Shown piece after piece: positions 1 through 6,450 of a DNA stretch of 36,876 bases. How positions within the stretch are numbered: the stretch's first letter is position 1; every line of letters begins with the position of its first letter. Origin of the DNA: an uncultured Pseudomonadota bacterium (GTDB lineage Bacteria; Pseudomonadota; Alphaproteobacteria; Rs-D84); assembly GCA_902787665.1 (NCBI GenBank), contig CADAHF010000004.1, positions 2,977-39,852 on the forward strand, written 5' to 3'. A program made the translations under genes and the position numbers. The notes beneath the pieces are model-generated. The model did not search any database. It saw only the letters and a list, made by a program, of their open reading frames with translations, and had not been told where the DNA came from.

Positions 1-1
1 G

Positions 2-565
2 TCGGTAAAATGTCCAGTCGGAACATTTAAGTCAGGAACAGATGCTGTGACTGTATGCAATAATTGTCCGATATATATGCCCAGTAAAAATCCGAATACT
101 TGGGTTGATGGAACAACAAGTGGGATGGGTTCAACCAGTGTTACCAGTTGTTATATGCCGGGTACCGGGATGGGTTCTGTTGATGATAATATAGGTACAT
201 TTGTGTACAGTGGCAATTGTTATGGTACGGTCTATAACAGTTTTTTGGGATATAGAATAAAAGCACAATTTGATTCTAATAGTGAGCTAAACGACTGGAA
301 GAATTATTGTAGGTCTACGGTAGAGAGTTTTGTTAACGATTATCTTCACATGGACGACGAACCTAGAGGTAGGAAAACAGATGAAATTATAGATGCGTTG
401 GAAAATGGTTACTATGATATATTGCCTTATACTACTTCCAACAATGAGGATACAGATGAATCGTGGATGCGTGTTTTTATGCAGTATATGGCACCGGTTA
501 ATTTTTGGCCTTCTAGTCAAGCGCCATCTTGTGTTGATAACATTACTATAGAAATTTTAGACTAA
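2..565 (+). CDS. Cysteine-rich repeat surface protein, C-terminal part (5' end outside window)
   Basis: The reading frame is open from the left edge of the window and ends with TAA at 563-565, so only the C-terminal ~187 residues are present. The first ~25 residues carry a CPVGTFKSGTDAVTVCNNCP-like segment, the kind of spaced-cysteine repeat seen in large secreted or surface proteins with TNFR/GCC2-like repeats. It is followed by Gly/Ser/Thr/Tyr-rich sequence with further scattered cysteines, then an acidic, less repetitive tail from about residue 100. No membrane anchor or beta-barrel end is visible in the remaining part. The role is unknown; surface exposure is an inference from the repeat style. 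The downstream gene lpxI is convergent, and no clear terminator hairpin was found in the short gap between them. Confidence 0.6.
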   Translation, partial: SVKCPVGTFKSGTDAVTVCNNCPIYMPSKNPNTWVDGTTSGMGSTSVTSCYMPGTGMGSVDDNIGTFVYSGNCYGTVYNSFLGYRIKAQFDSNSELNDWKNYCRSTVESFVNDYLHMDDEPRGRKTDEIIDALENGYYDILPYTTSNNEDTDESWMRVFMQYMAPVNFWPSSQAPSCVDNITIEILD

Positions 566-614
566 GTCTGCAGGGGTGTGTAAGTAAGAAAACAAGACAA
601 CGCACGCTTGGTTT

Positions 615-1445
615 TTAATCGACGGCAACGATAAATATGTTTGCTTTGTTTGCTTCGCGTATTACGTTTTCTTTGTCAACAACAAAGCATGTTTTTGTGT
701 TCACGATAATTCCGCGCAGGTGCGCATTTGCAACCGCATGCACAGTATCAACACCAATTGCCGGAATATCAATACGCAAATCTTGACCTGGTTTAGTCAT
801 TTTTGCAAAAACGCCACTGGTACCACGCTTTTTTGCGCGCATATTCACAACGCGTTCCAACATACGCGCGGTGCCTTCAGCTGCTTCAACTGCGATAACC
901 TGTTTATCAACAACAACTGATGCGCCGATATCCATTTTGCCGATTGTGTGTGAAACATCCACGGCACGTTCAATGTCTGCCATATCTGATTTTTTCGGTT
1001 TGATGCGTGTTTGAACACCGGGCTTTTCAAATGTCAATTCGGGTGCCAAATCTTGCGCAGCAAGAATCTTAAATCCGCGTTTTTCAAGAACCTTATTCAA
1101 TGCTGTTGCCATAGAATCATACCCCCGTTGATGTTTCATAATTGATATTAATGCCGTTAATGACCATAAATCAGGTCGAATGTCAGCCAAGTTTGGATGT
1201 CCAATCGCGCCGACAAATGTTAAATTTTTTATTCCGCGCCGACGAAATTCACGAACCGCACGGCCCGCACCACCAAGACGAACAACCAGGTCGGGCTTTA
1301 ATTCTGGATCGACGAAATTTTTTAGGCCAACAACAAAAACATCCCAGCCCGCGCGTCGCAACGCATCGCGTGTAAAGAACGGTAAACTTAACGCGCCGGC
1401 AATTAACGCAATCTTGTTATCGCCAGTTATTTTTTGTTTTTTCAT
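615..1445 (-). CDS. lpxI: UDP-2,3-diacylglucosamine pyrophosphatase LpxI
   Basis: 276 residues, the usual LpxI (DUF1009) length. LpxI hydrolyses UDP-2,3-diacylglucosamine to lipid X and UMP in lipid A synthesis, replacing LpxH in most Alphaproteobacteria. The N-terminal domain contains the KIALIAGALSLPFF start and LTFVGAIGHP; the C-terminal catalytic domain contains DIGASVVVDKQVIAVEAAEG and IDIPAIGVDTV, all typical of the family. In most relatives lpxI sits between lpxA and lpxB; here it stands alone between a surface protein and outer-membrane proteins, so the lpx cluster is dispersed in this genome. It is divergent from the outer-membrane gene at 1534, with about 88 bases between them. No truncation is seen. 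Confidence 0.93.
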   Translation of the reverse strand: MKKQKITGDNKIALIAGALSLPFFTRDALRRAGWDVFVVGLKNFVDPELKPDLVVRLGGAGRAVREFRRRGIKNLTFVGAIGHPNLADIRPDLWSLTALISIMKHQRGYDSMATALNKVLEKRGFKILAAQDLAPELTFEKPGVQTRIKPKKSDMADIERAVDVSHTIGKMDIGASVVVDKQVIAVEAAEGTARMLERVVNMRAKKRGTSGVFAKMTKPGQDLRIDIPAIGVDTVHAVANAHLRGIIVNTKTCFVVDKENVIREANKANIFIVAVD

Positions 1446-1533
1446 AATGTTATAAGGTTACGAATAAAAGTGGCTGGAATCAAGTCGCAATTTATGATAA
1501 AATTAAATATAATATTTAATGGGTGTGAAAGGC

Positions 1534-2301
1534 ATGAAAAAAATATCTTGGTTTTGTTTGGGTTTGGCAATCGCGGGAACACCTGCATTTGCTGAATATA
1601 GTGACAAAATGTTTGTCCGCGAAGTATCGCGTGGTTTGGACATCGTTGGGGCGGAATTAAATGCGTATGTTGTGCCGGATGCCGCACCGGGTGAACTGGG
1701 GCGTGATGTGTATCAGTCTGTTGGTGTTGCCGATTCGTCTGATATTCGTATGTTTATCCCAACAAGTATGTATATGCGTGCGGGTGCCGGTTTGAATCTG
1801 GGCTTTGCCACGGATAAAGCATCGGTTGCTGATGAAAAATATGAGGCCCAAGACAGTTACACCATACAAATCGGTTTGGGTTGGAATTTGTCTTCGTATG
1901 TGCGTGCCGAAATAGACACACAAACAACAACTTTAAAATTTGCTGATTTGAAAGACAGGGCGGCGAATTATAAAACGGTTGGTGCAATGCTGTATTTCGA
2001 TTTTGCCCGTCGTTATGTTATGGATGGTGATATTACGCGTATGCGTCACTTTGTGCCGTTTATGGGCTTGGGCGCCGCGCTTGGACACTATGAATTCGAA
2101 GGTGCAAACGGTGCCAACGGTTTCGTTGTTGCTGCGCCACGCGCAACATTGGGTTTCAATGTTATGTTGACTGATTTGATTGGTATAGATGTTGCATACC
2201 AATATCAGATGATGATTGGTGACGGTTTCGGTTGGAACGCAAAAAAGAACGGTGTTGATAATATCAGCAATGTTATCGCATCTTTCCGTGTGAATTTTTA
2301 A
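1534..2301 (+). CDS. Outer-membrane beta-barrel protein
   Basis: 255 residues. The start at 1534 is chosen over an in-frame ATG at 1519 because GAAAGG lies just before it and because it begins a normal signal peptide: MKKISW, a hydrophobic core, and a likely signal peptidase cut after AFA. The mature part alternates polar and hydrophobic residues with many aromatic positions, and it ends ...SFRVNF, a C-terminal phenylalanine beta-signal recognised by the BAM complex. It resembles small OmpA-barrel/OmpW/porin-like surface antigens. Gene 2314, 12 bases downstream, has the same architecture, so the two are probably co-transcribed paralogues. A TATAAT-like box at 1508-1513 is in a suitable place for a promoter, but no convincing -35 was found. 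The specific function is unknown. Confidence 0.75.
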   Translation: MKKISWFCLGLAIAGTPAFAEYSDKMFVREVSRGLDIVGAELNAYVVPDAAPGELGRDVYQSVGVADSSDIRMFIPTSMYMRAGAGLNLGFATDKASVADEKYEAQDSYTIQIGLGWNLSSYVRAEIDTQTTTLKFADLKDRAANYKTVGAMLYFDFARRYVMDGDITRMRHFVPFMGLGAALGHYEFEGANGANGFVVAAPRATLGFNVMLTDLIGIDVAYQYQMMIGDGFGWNAKKNGVDNISNVIASFRVNF

Positions 2302-2313
2302 TGGGGTGAAATT

Positions 2314-2961
2314 ATGAAAGAAAAAATTATTATCGGATTGTTGTGTTTTATGTCGGCTGCGGCAAATGCTGCAATCCCATATCGTGTAGAACAGGTGACA
2401 ATGCCAACCCCAGTTATCGGCGGTAATGATGATGAGGCATTTGCTAGTGAACATCGATTCTATGTCGGCGGAATGTATAATTTTTCAATGTGGCAATCAT
2501 ATACAGATGAATCAAATGTACATGTTGATGGTAAAAATACATCATCCTTTGATATTGTTGCTGGGGTGCGTGTATATGACACTTTCCGTGTTGAAGCGAA
2601 CTATGCTCGCACAGTTGCAAAATTTGATGATGCTAAGCTAGATGGCAATACAATTTTCATTAACGGTATATTTGATGCTCGTATCGACAGCATGTATCGC
2701 TTGTTCCGTAAACAATATTTGATTCCGTATGTTGGCGCCGGTGTCGGTTTAAGTTTGAACAAGGCAACAAATATAAAAATTGATGAAAAAACAAGCCCAG
2801 TAATTGCTGCAATGGCGGGGCTGTCTATCGAATTGGGTGAATATTTTACGATTGATGCGGGGTATCGTTATATGTATATGTTTTCACCAAAATTTGATGG
2901 TGTTAAAGATTTGGCACCAACTGCACATCAATTTCGTGTTGGTGCGCGTTTGAATTTCTAA
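2314..2961 (+). CDS. Outer-membrane beta-barrel protein (OmpA-barrel/surface antigen type)
   Basis: 215 residues. There is an N-terminal signal peptide (MKEKIIIGLLCFMSAAANA, cut after ANA), then beta-strand sequence such as RFYVGGMYNFSMW, YLIPYVGAGVGLSL and YFTIDAGYRYMYMF, ending HQFRVGARLNF with a terminal phenylalanine. The glycine-rich YVGAGVGLS strand and the DAGYRY motif are typical of eight-stranded outer-membrane barrels (OmpA N-terminal domain, Rickettsiales surface antigen families). It follows the related barrel gene at 1534 by 12 bases and precedes the RNA methyltransferase by 4 bases, which suggests one transcript ending at the hairpin at 3895-3919. The substrate or binding partner cannot be told from sequence. 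Confidence 0.75.
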   Translation: MKEKIIIGLLCFMSAAANAAIPYRVEQVTMPTPVIGGNDDEAFASEHRFYVGGMYNFSMWQSYTDESNVHVDGKNTSSFDIVAGVRVYDTFRVEANYARTVAKFDDAKLDGNTIFINGIFDARIDSMYRLFRKQYLIPYVGAGVGLSLNKATNIKIDEKTSPVIAAMAGLSIELGEYFTIDAGYRYMYMFSPKFDGVKDLAPTAHQFRVGARLNF

Positions 2962-2965
2962 GAAT

Positions 2966-3889
2966 ATGAAACAATGTCCGTTTTTTAATGTTTGTGGTGG
3001 ATGTAAATATGATTTTACAGATGCGGACTATCGCACGAAAAAATTAGCTGAAATTGCAGATATAAAAACAACTGGTGATGCAAAGTGGGTTGATGCAGGT
3101 TTGCGCCGCCGTGGCGATTTTTGCTTTGCTGGGGGCAAATTTGGTTTTTTTAAGGGACGAACCAAAGATATTGTGGAAATTACGAATTGTCCGAATATGG
3201 TTCCAGAAATAAACAATGTATTACCAAAAATTGCGGTGCTGCCTTGGGTTGGGGCGGGGTCTTGTTTAATAACTGCGTGTGAAAATGGCATTGATGTTGC
3301 GATAAATGCAGATGTGCCGTATTTTCCGCCTGAATTTAAAGTGGCAGCAGAAAAAGTTGGTGCGATTCGAATTGTGTGGAACGATAAAATTGTATACCAA
3401 TCTGCACAGCCAATAATAAAATTTGGTGATGTTGCGGTTGAATATCCGTCAAATGCGTTTTTGCAACCGACCAAGATGGGCGAAAATATGCTGCGTGATA
3501 TGGTCGTTGCGGCGGTTGGCAATTCTAAACGTGTGGCAGATTTGTTCTGTGGGTTGGGCAATTTCACATTTGCGACAAATGCCGATGGTTTTGATATTGT
3601 TGGAACGGGGGTAAAGCGGGATTTGTTTACCCATCCATTAACAGTTGGAATGTTGAACGGCTATGATTGTATCATAATGGACCCGCCACGTGCAGGTGCA
3701 TTGGCTCAGTGCAGTGAATTGGTTAAAAGTAATGTTGTTCGCATAATATATGTTTCTTGCAATCCAAAGACGTTTTTGCGCGATATGCGTGTATTGACGC
3801 GTGGGGGTTATAAATTGCGTGCTTTAATTCCAGTTGACCAATTTGTGGGAAGTAGCCACTGGGAATTATTTTCCGTTTTTGAAAAATAA
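2966..3889 (+). CDS. Class I SAM-dependent RNA (uracil-5-)methyltransferase, RlmD/TrmA family
   Basis: 307 residues. The protein transfers a methyl group to C5 of a uracil in rRNA or tRNA using S-adenosylmethionine. Four cysteines for an Fe-S cluster are visible near the N-terminus (MKQCPFFNVCGGCKYD, later NCPNM). The catalytic half shows ADLFCGLGNFTF (SAM site), IIMDPPRAG (motif IV) and YVSCNPKTFLRD, which contains the nucleophilic cysteine. There is no TRAM domain and the segment between the SAM site and motif IV is short, as in the compact alphaproteobacterial members of the family. Which uracil is modified cannot be decided here. It starts 4 bases after the outer-membrane gene, so translation is probably coupled. 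Confidence 0.87.
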   Translation: MKQCPFFNVCGGCKYDFTDADYRTKKLAEIADIKTTGDAKWVDAGLRRRGDFCFAGGKFGFFKGRTKDIVEITNCPNMVPEINNVLPKIAVLPWVGAGSCLITACENGIDVAINADVPYFPPEFKVAAEKVGAIRIVWNDKIVYQSAQPIIKFGDVAVEYPSNAFLQPTKMGENMLRDMVVAAVGNSKRVADLFCGLGNFTFATNADGFDIVGTGVKRDLFTHPLTVGMLNGYDCIIMDPPRAGALAQCSELVKSNVVRIIYVSCNPKTFLRDMRVLTRGGYKLRALIPVDQFVGSSHWELFSVFEK

Positions 3890-4064
3890 AAAAAACGCCG
3901 CCGTTTCCGGCGGTGTTTTCCGAATGCTCTTGAAAGGAAGGAAAGGAGAAAAAGAAATAGAGCATTCTTAACTTGGTTGGGGCCCAGAGTCCAGAGGAGA
4001 GAGAATGTAGGAGGGAGTCTGAATCCCTGAACCCCTGATGTCATCAGGTTTAACCCTTTTGACG
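3888..4064 (-). ncRNA. Candidate small RNA with CU-rich hairpin loops
   Basis: The gap between 3889 and 4278 contains no gene. Read on the reverse strand it shows TTGACA (4099-4094), a 17-base spacer and TACATT (4076-4071), which predicts a start near 4064. Downstream come three hairpins. The first is a short CCTGATG/CATCAGG stem (4048-4034). The second is a six- to seven-pair stem (about 4024-4018 with 3995-3989) whose ~22-base loop is rich in CUCCCUCCU and CUCUCUCCU. The third is a perfect 9-bp stem, GAATGCTCT/AGAGCATTC (3967-3959 with 3930-3922), with a 28-base loop containing UCUCCUUUCCUUCCUU. A GC-rich terminator stem with eight U follows. Loops of this type could pair with Shine-Dalgarno sequences. 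The product is inferred, not recognised from a known family. Confidence 0.5.
3895..3919. terminator. Bidirectional intrinsic terminator after the RNA methyltransferase gene
   Basis: CGCCGCCG (3896-3903) pairs with CGGCGGTG (3908-3915) around a TTTC loop. It is followed by TTTT on the + strand and by eight T on the reverse strand (3888-3895). It can end the methyltransferase transcript and, on the reverse strand, the small-RNA candidate. Confidence 0.75.
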
Positions 4065-4070
4065 ATTCGT

Positions 4071-4099
4071 AATGTAATACAATAAATGCATTTTGTCAA
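4071..4099 (-). promoter_or_regulatory. Sigma70-type promoter for the small-RNA candidate
   Basis: On the reverse strand TTGACA at 4099-4094 matches the -35 consensus. A 17-base spacer separates it from TACATT at 4076-4071, a 4/6 match to the -10. Upstream lies TTGACTAAAAT, so two TTGAC motifs occur in tandem, a possible operator. Confidence 0.55.
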
Positions 4100-4140
4100 G
4101 TATTTTAGTCAAAAAATTTTTTAGTATAGGTTTTTGTGAG

Positions 4141-4171
4141 TGCTTTTTGCTGTCTAGACAGGAAAAAATGC
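4141..4171. promoter_or_regulatory. Palindromic operator candidate upstream of the short S24-type regulator
   Basis: A perfect 12-base palindrome CTGTCTAGACAG lies at 4150-4161. It is flanked by GCTTTTT on the left and AAAAAATGC on the right, so the imperfect symmetry extends to about 31 bases. It is ~115 bases upstream of the HTH gene at 4278. A dimeric repressor site is a reasonable reading; the binding protein is not known. Confidence 0.4.
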
Positions 4172-4277
4172 AGAAAAATCAAAAGATTCCCAGGAAATCA
4201 CCCCTGTTGTAAAAAATTATCGGTGGAATAAAATCTTTTACATATCGTTGAACAAATATAACCAAAAGGAACGAATC

Positions 4278-4529
4278 ATGACGCATGCAGATGTGTGGCA
4301 CGCCATAGAACGATTTGCCAATGCCCATGGAATGTCTTGTTCGGGATTAGCAAAACGCAGCGGCTTGGACCCCACCACTTTTAATCGCAGTAAACGCTGG
4401 TCCCGTGAAGGTCAACCACGATGGCCATCAACTAACAGTATATCAAAGATTTTGGCTTCTACGGGGGCTTCTATCCAAGATTTCGCCAAATATATCGATG
4501 TGCCGCCCCCAGAAAACGAACAGCGGTAA
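4278..4529 (+). CDS. HTH regulator resembling the N-terminal part of S24-family repressors, without peptidase domain
   Basis: 83 residues. The start at 4278 has AAAAGGA upstream and gives MTHADVWHAIERFA; an in-frame ATG at 4248 would add ten unconvincing residues. The sequence MSCSGLAKRSGLDPTTFNRSKRW followed by RWPSTNSISKILASTGASIQDFAKYI is the helix-turn-helix part of alphaproteobacterial LexA-like/S24 regulators, which normally run to ~200-220 residues with a C-terminal S24 peptidase. Here the protein stops just after the HTH (VPPPENEQR), so the self-cleaving dimerisation domain is absent. It may be a truncated derivative or a free-standing DNA-binding protein. The palindrome at 4150-4161 is a possible target. 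It is followed by the winged-helix gene at 4610. Confidence 0.65.
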   Translation: MTHADVWHAIERFANAHGMSCSGLAKRSGLDPTTFNRSKRWSREGQPRWPSTNSISKILASTGASIQDFAKYIDVPPPENEQR

Positions 4530-4609
4530 TTTTACAAATTTGCCATTTGATTTTGTTCAAGTGGCATTTTTTATGGACATTATAAAATATATCCTTTATT
4601 CTGAATGTT

Positions 4610-5029
4610 ATGTTAAAAGGTGTTCGTGTATATTCTGGGGATATATTTTGGCGCAACATTTTGACTGATTTGGGCGCAACTGTCTTGGATGCACCAAATT
4701 CTATGGATTTAAATTTTGATTCTTTAAATATCGTGATGCCCGTGTCGCCCGTGCAATTAAAAGCGGCGTTGTTAGATGCAAGTGATTTTACCAATGTTGT
4801 TCGCAAGGTTTGTGGAAAAAATATGCGCCTGTCGAATTTACACACACAAATCGTTGTTAATTTATATAAATCTGGCGGGATGAGTGGCGAAACATTAAAG
4901 TCTGCGTTGGGTTACAGTGCGGATGCCACAACGCATACTGTTGATACTGCTATATATCAGTTGCGTAAAATGTTTGGACATGAATTCATAGTTAATGATA
5001 ATGGGGTGTATCGAATTGGCAAATTATAA
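4610..5029 (+). CDS. Winged-helix domain protein preceding birA
   Basis: 139 residues, function not known. The C-terminal ~70 residues (LSNLHTQIVVNLYKSGGMSG, then a TTHTVDTAIYQLRKMFG helix and a FIVNDNGVYRI wing) look like an OmpR/PhoB-type winged-helix DNA-binding domain. The N-terminal ~65 residues (MLKGVRVYSGDIFWRNILTD, LNIVMPVSP) resemble a small Rossmann-like or degenerate receiver fold, but no phosphorylatable aspartate pattern is clear. The end overlaps the start of birA by 14-35 bases depending on the birA start chosen, so the pair is translationally coupled. BirA here lacks its own N-terminal HTH, so a linked regulator is conceivable but unproven. Confidence 0.65.
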   Translation: MLKGVRVYSGDIFWRNILTDLGATVLDAPNSMDLNFDSLNIVMPVSPVQLKAALLDASDFTNVVRKVCGKNMRLSNLHTQIVVNLYKSGGMSGETLKSALGYSADATTHTVDTAIYQLRKMFGHEFIVNDNGVYRIGKL

Positions 5030-5699
5030 AGTGATTTCTTTTGATAAAATCCCAAGTACCCAAACATACGCATACGATATGATTGCAAGTGGACGGGGGG
5101 CGGATCATGTTGCTATTTTGGCTGATGCACAATCGGCGGGGCGGGGTCGGTATAAACGCACATGGATTTCCCATCACGGTAATTTGTATGTCAGTTTTAT
5201 TTATAACTGTGAAGAACGCGATGCGCGTCTTTCCTATGCTGTGGGTGTTGCAATTGCAGAAACATTGATTGCGTTTGGGGTTGCGCCAACAATCAAATGG
5301 CCAAACGATATTTTAATAGATGATAAAAAAGTGTCCGGGACACTTATTGAATATTCTGGACGATTTGTCATTGTTGGAATCGGAATAAACATAAAAACAA
5401 ATCCAACGGTCAAGGCAAACTATAAAACAACCAAGTTGGATAATTATACAAATGTTACGCGCGATGAATTGTTGAACAAACTTATGCGTAATTTGGATAA
5501 ATGGCGTTGTGCAGATTTTCGTGATGTGCGTGCACGTTGGACGGAATTGGCGGTGGGATTAAACCGTAATGTGAAATATCGTGGTGAAAAGGTCGAATTA
5601 ATCGGAATAAATGAAAATGGTGCGCTGGTGTTGCGTAACGGCACGCATTATATGTTGGTTTACGGCGATGAAATCACGATTGATGCGATTACATCTTGA
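5001..5699 (+). CDS. birA: Biotin--[acetyl-CoA-carboxylase] ligase (BirA catalytic type)
   Basis: About 232 residues. The enzyme activates biotin with ATP and attaches it to the lysine of biotin carboxyl carrier proteins. The ligase motifs are clear: FDKIPSTQTYA, SAGRGRYKRTW (biotinyl-AMP loop), NLYVSF, KWPNDILIDDKKVSG and IVGIGINI. A small C-terminal SH3-like domain (VKYRGEKVELIGINENGALV) follows. The N-terminal DNA-binding domain of E. coli BirA is absent, so it is a monofunctional ligase. ATGs at 4995 and 5001 are possible starts. A TTG at 5016, with GGGGTG eight bases upstream, would give MANYKVISFDKIPST, the most family-like N-terminus. It overlaps the upstream winged-helix gene. Confidence 0.92.
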   Translation: MGCIELANYKVISFDKIPSTQTYAYDMIASGRGADHVAILADAQSAGRGRYKRTWISHHGNLYVSFIYNCEERDARLSYAVGVAIAETLIAFGVAPTIKWPNDILIDDKKVSGTLIEYSGRFVIVGIGINIKTNPTVKANYKTTKLDNYTNVTRDELLNKLMRNLDKWRCADFRDVRARWTELAVGLNRNVKYRGEKVELIGINENGALVLRNGTHYMLVYGDEITIDAITS

Positions 5700-5724
5700 C
5701 TTTGATGTCAATTTGTGATATTAT
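5696..5724 (+). promoter_or_regulatory. Sigma70 promoter at the head of the phage-like cluster
   Basis: TTGACT (5696-5701), a 17-base spacer and TATTAT (5719-5724) preceded by TGTGA. It overlaps the birA stop codon and points to the lysin gene at 5827. Two terminator hairpins lie between it and that gene. Confidence 0.55.
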
Positions 5725-5752
5725 ATGTGTCATCAAAGATAGAAAATTTGCC

Positions 5753-5806
5753 CACACGATTGTGTGGTTTTTTATTTTTTGGCCCGCTTTGCGCGGGTCT
5801 TTTTTT
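5753..5806 (+). terminator. Two tandem terminator hairpins in the leader of the phage-like cluster
   Basis: CCACAC-GATT-GTGTGG followed by six T lies at about 5753-5774. CCCGC-TTTGC-GCGGG followed by eight T lies at about 5782-5806. They may terminate birA transcription, or act as attenuators on the promoter at 5696-5724, because both lie downstream of it and upstream of the lysin gene. Confidence 0.6.
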
Positions 5807-5826
5807 TACAAACATAAGGCGAACAG

Positions 5827-6243
5827 ATGAATCTGGAAATTATAAAAAATCCAAACGAATCACAAATTATCGCATACAAAGTCGCGCGTGTGATTTTTGC
5901 AGAAACATATCCGACAACAACTTTGTCATCAGCTGAAGCAATGGCTTCAATGATTCGCAATATAATGATTCGTTATGAACAAAGTGCGATTGATGTTATA
6001 TCAAATAAAGATTTATTTGATTCGCTGAACGAAAAATCACCGCGACACGAATATATAAATGTTGATGCAAGAAATAATCGCACGTTACAAATGTGTGTGC
6101 GTGTGGTTGAACGAATGTTGCATGGAAATTTAACAGATACCTGTTTTGGTGCAACGCGTTTTCATCGCGCAGATGAAATGCCAGATTGGGCAACATCACT
6201 TGGATATGTTGCCGATGTGGATGGATTGTTGTTTTATGTTTAA
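5827..6243 (+). CDS. Cell wall hydrolase, SleB-like (phage lysin)
   Basis: 138 residues. The sequence AYKVARVIFAETYP near residue 16 contains the family's catalytic glutamate (E26), and MASMIRNIMIRY matches the helix that follows. CFGATRFHRADEMPDWA and the final DVDGLLFYV match the GAxxYH...PxWA...HxFY pattern of SleB/Hydrolase_2 enzymes that cleave peptidoglycan. There is no signal peptide, so export would depend on a holin. That fits the next gene, a small membrane protein 11 bases downstream, and the capsid genes that follow. The start has AAGGCG about five bases upstream. Confidence 0.75.
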   Translation: MNLEIIKNPNESQIIAYKVARVIFAETYPTTTLSSAEAMASMIRNIMIRYEQSAIDVISNKDLFDSLNEKSPRHEYINVDARNNRTLQMCVRVVERMLHGNLTDTCFGATRFHRADEMPDWATSLGYVADVDGLLFYV

Positions 6244-6254
6244 AGGAATTAAAA

Positions 6255-6449
6255 ATGTTTTTTAATGTGATTCGTGGTGGTGTGTTGGCAGACCGCCGCA
6301 CATACATTATGTCTGTTGTTGGAATATTGTCTGGGATTGCATCATATCTTGTTGGTGATACGGATGTGTTTATATTGTTACAGACAATATTTACAACATG
6401 TGGAATTTATTTTATTCGTAAATCTGATAATAAAACCAAAGGAAATTAA
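6255..6449 (+). CDS. Small membrane protein, holin-like
   Basis: 64 residues. Two hydrophobic stretches (IMSVVGILSGIASYLVG and VFILLQTIFTTCGIYFI) are separated by a short polar turn containing DTD, with a charged C-terminus (RKSDNKTKGN). Two short membrane helices and a positively charged tail, placed directly after a lysin gene, is the usual picture of a holin, which forms the pore that lets the lysin reach the cell wall. The family cannot be named from sequence. The RBS AAAGGAATTAAAA lies before the ATG at 6255. It ends one base before the scaffold start, so all three genes read as one unit. Confidence 0.6.
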   Translation: MFFNVIRGGVLADRRTYIMSVVGILSGIASYLVGDTDVFILLQTIFTTCGIYFIRKSDNKTKGN

Positions 6450-6450
6450 T

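Noticed and set aside
2966..3889. Truncated RNA methyltransferase
   Set aside because: Although short, it has all motifs in order; compact forms without TRAM are usual in Alphaproteobacteria.
3922..4064. + strand reading of the hairpins as a GGA-rich CsrA sponge RNA
   Set aside because: The GGA-rich loops are suggestive, but promoter, U8 end and a G-U pair all favour the reverse strand; kept only as an alternative.
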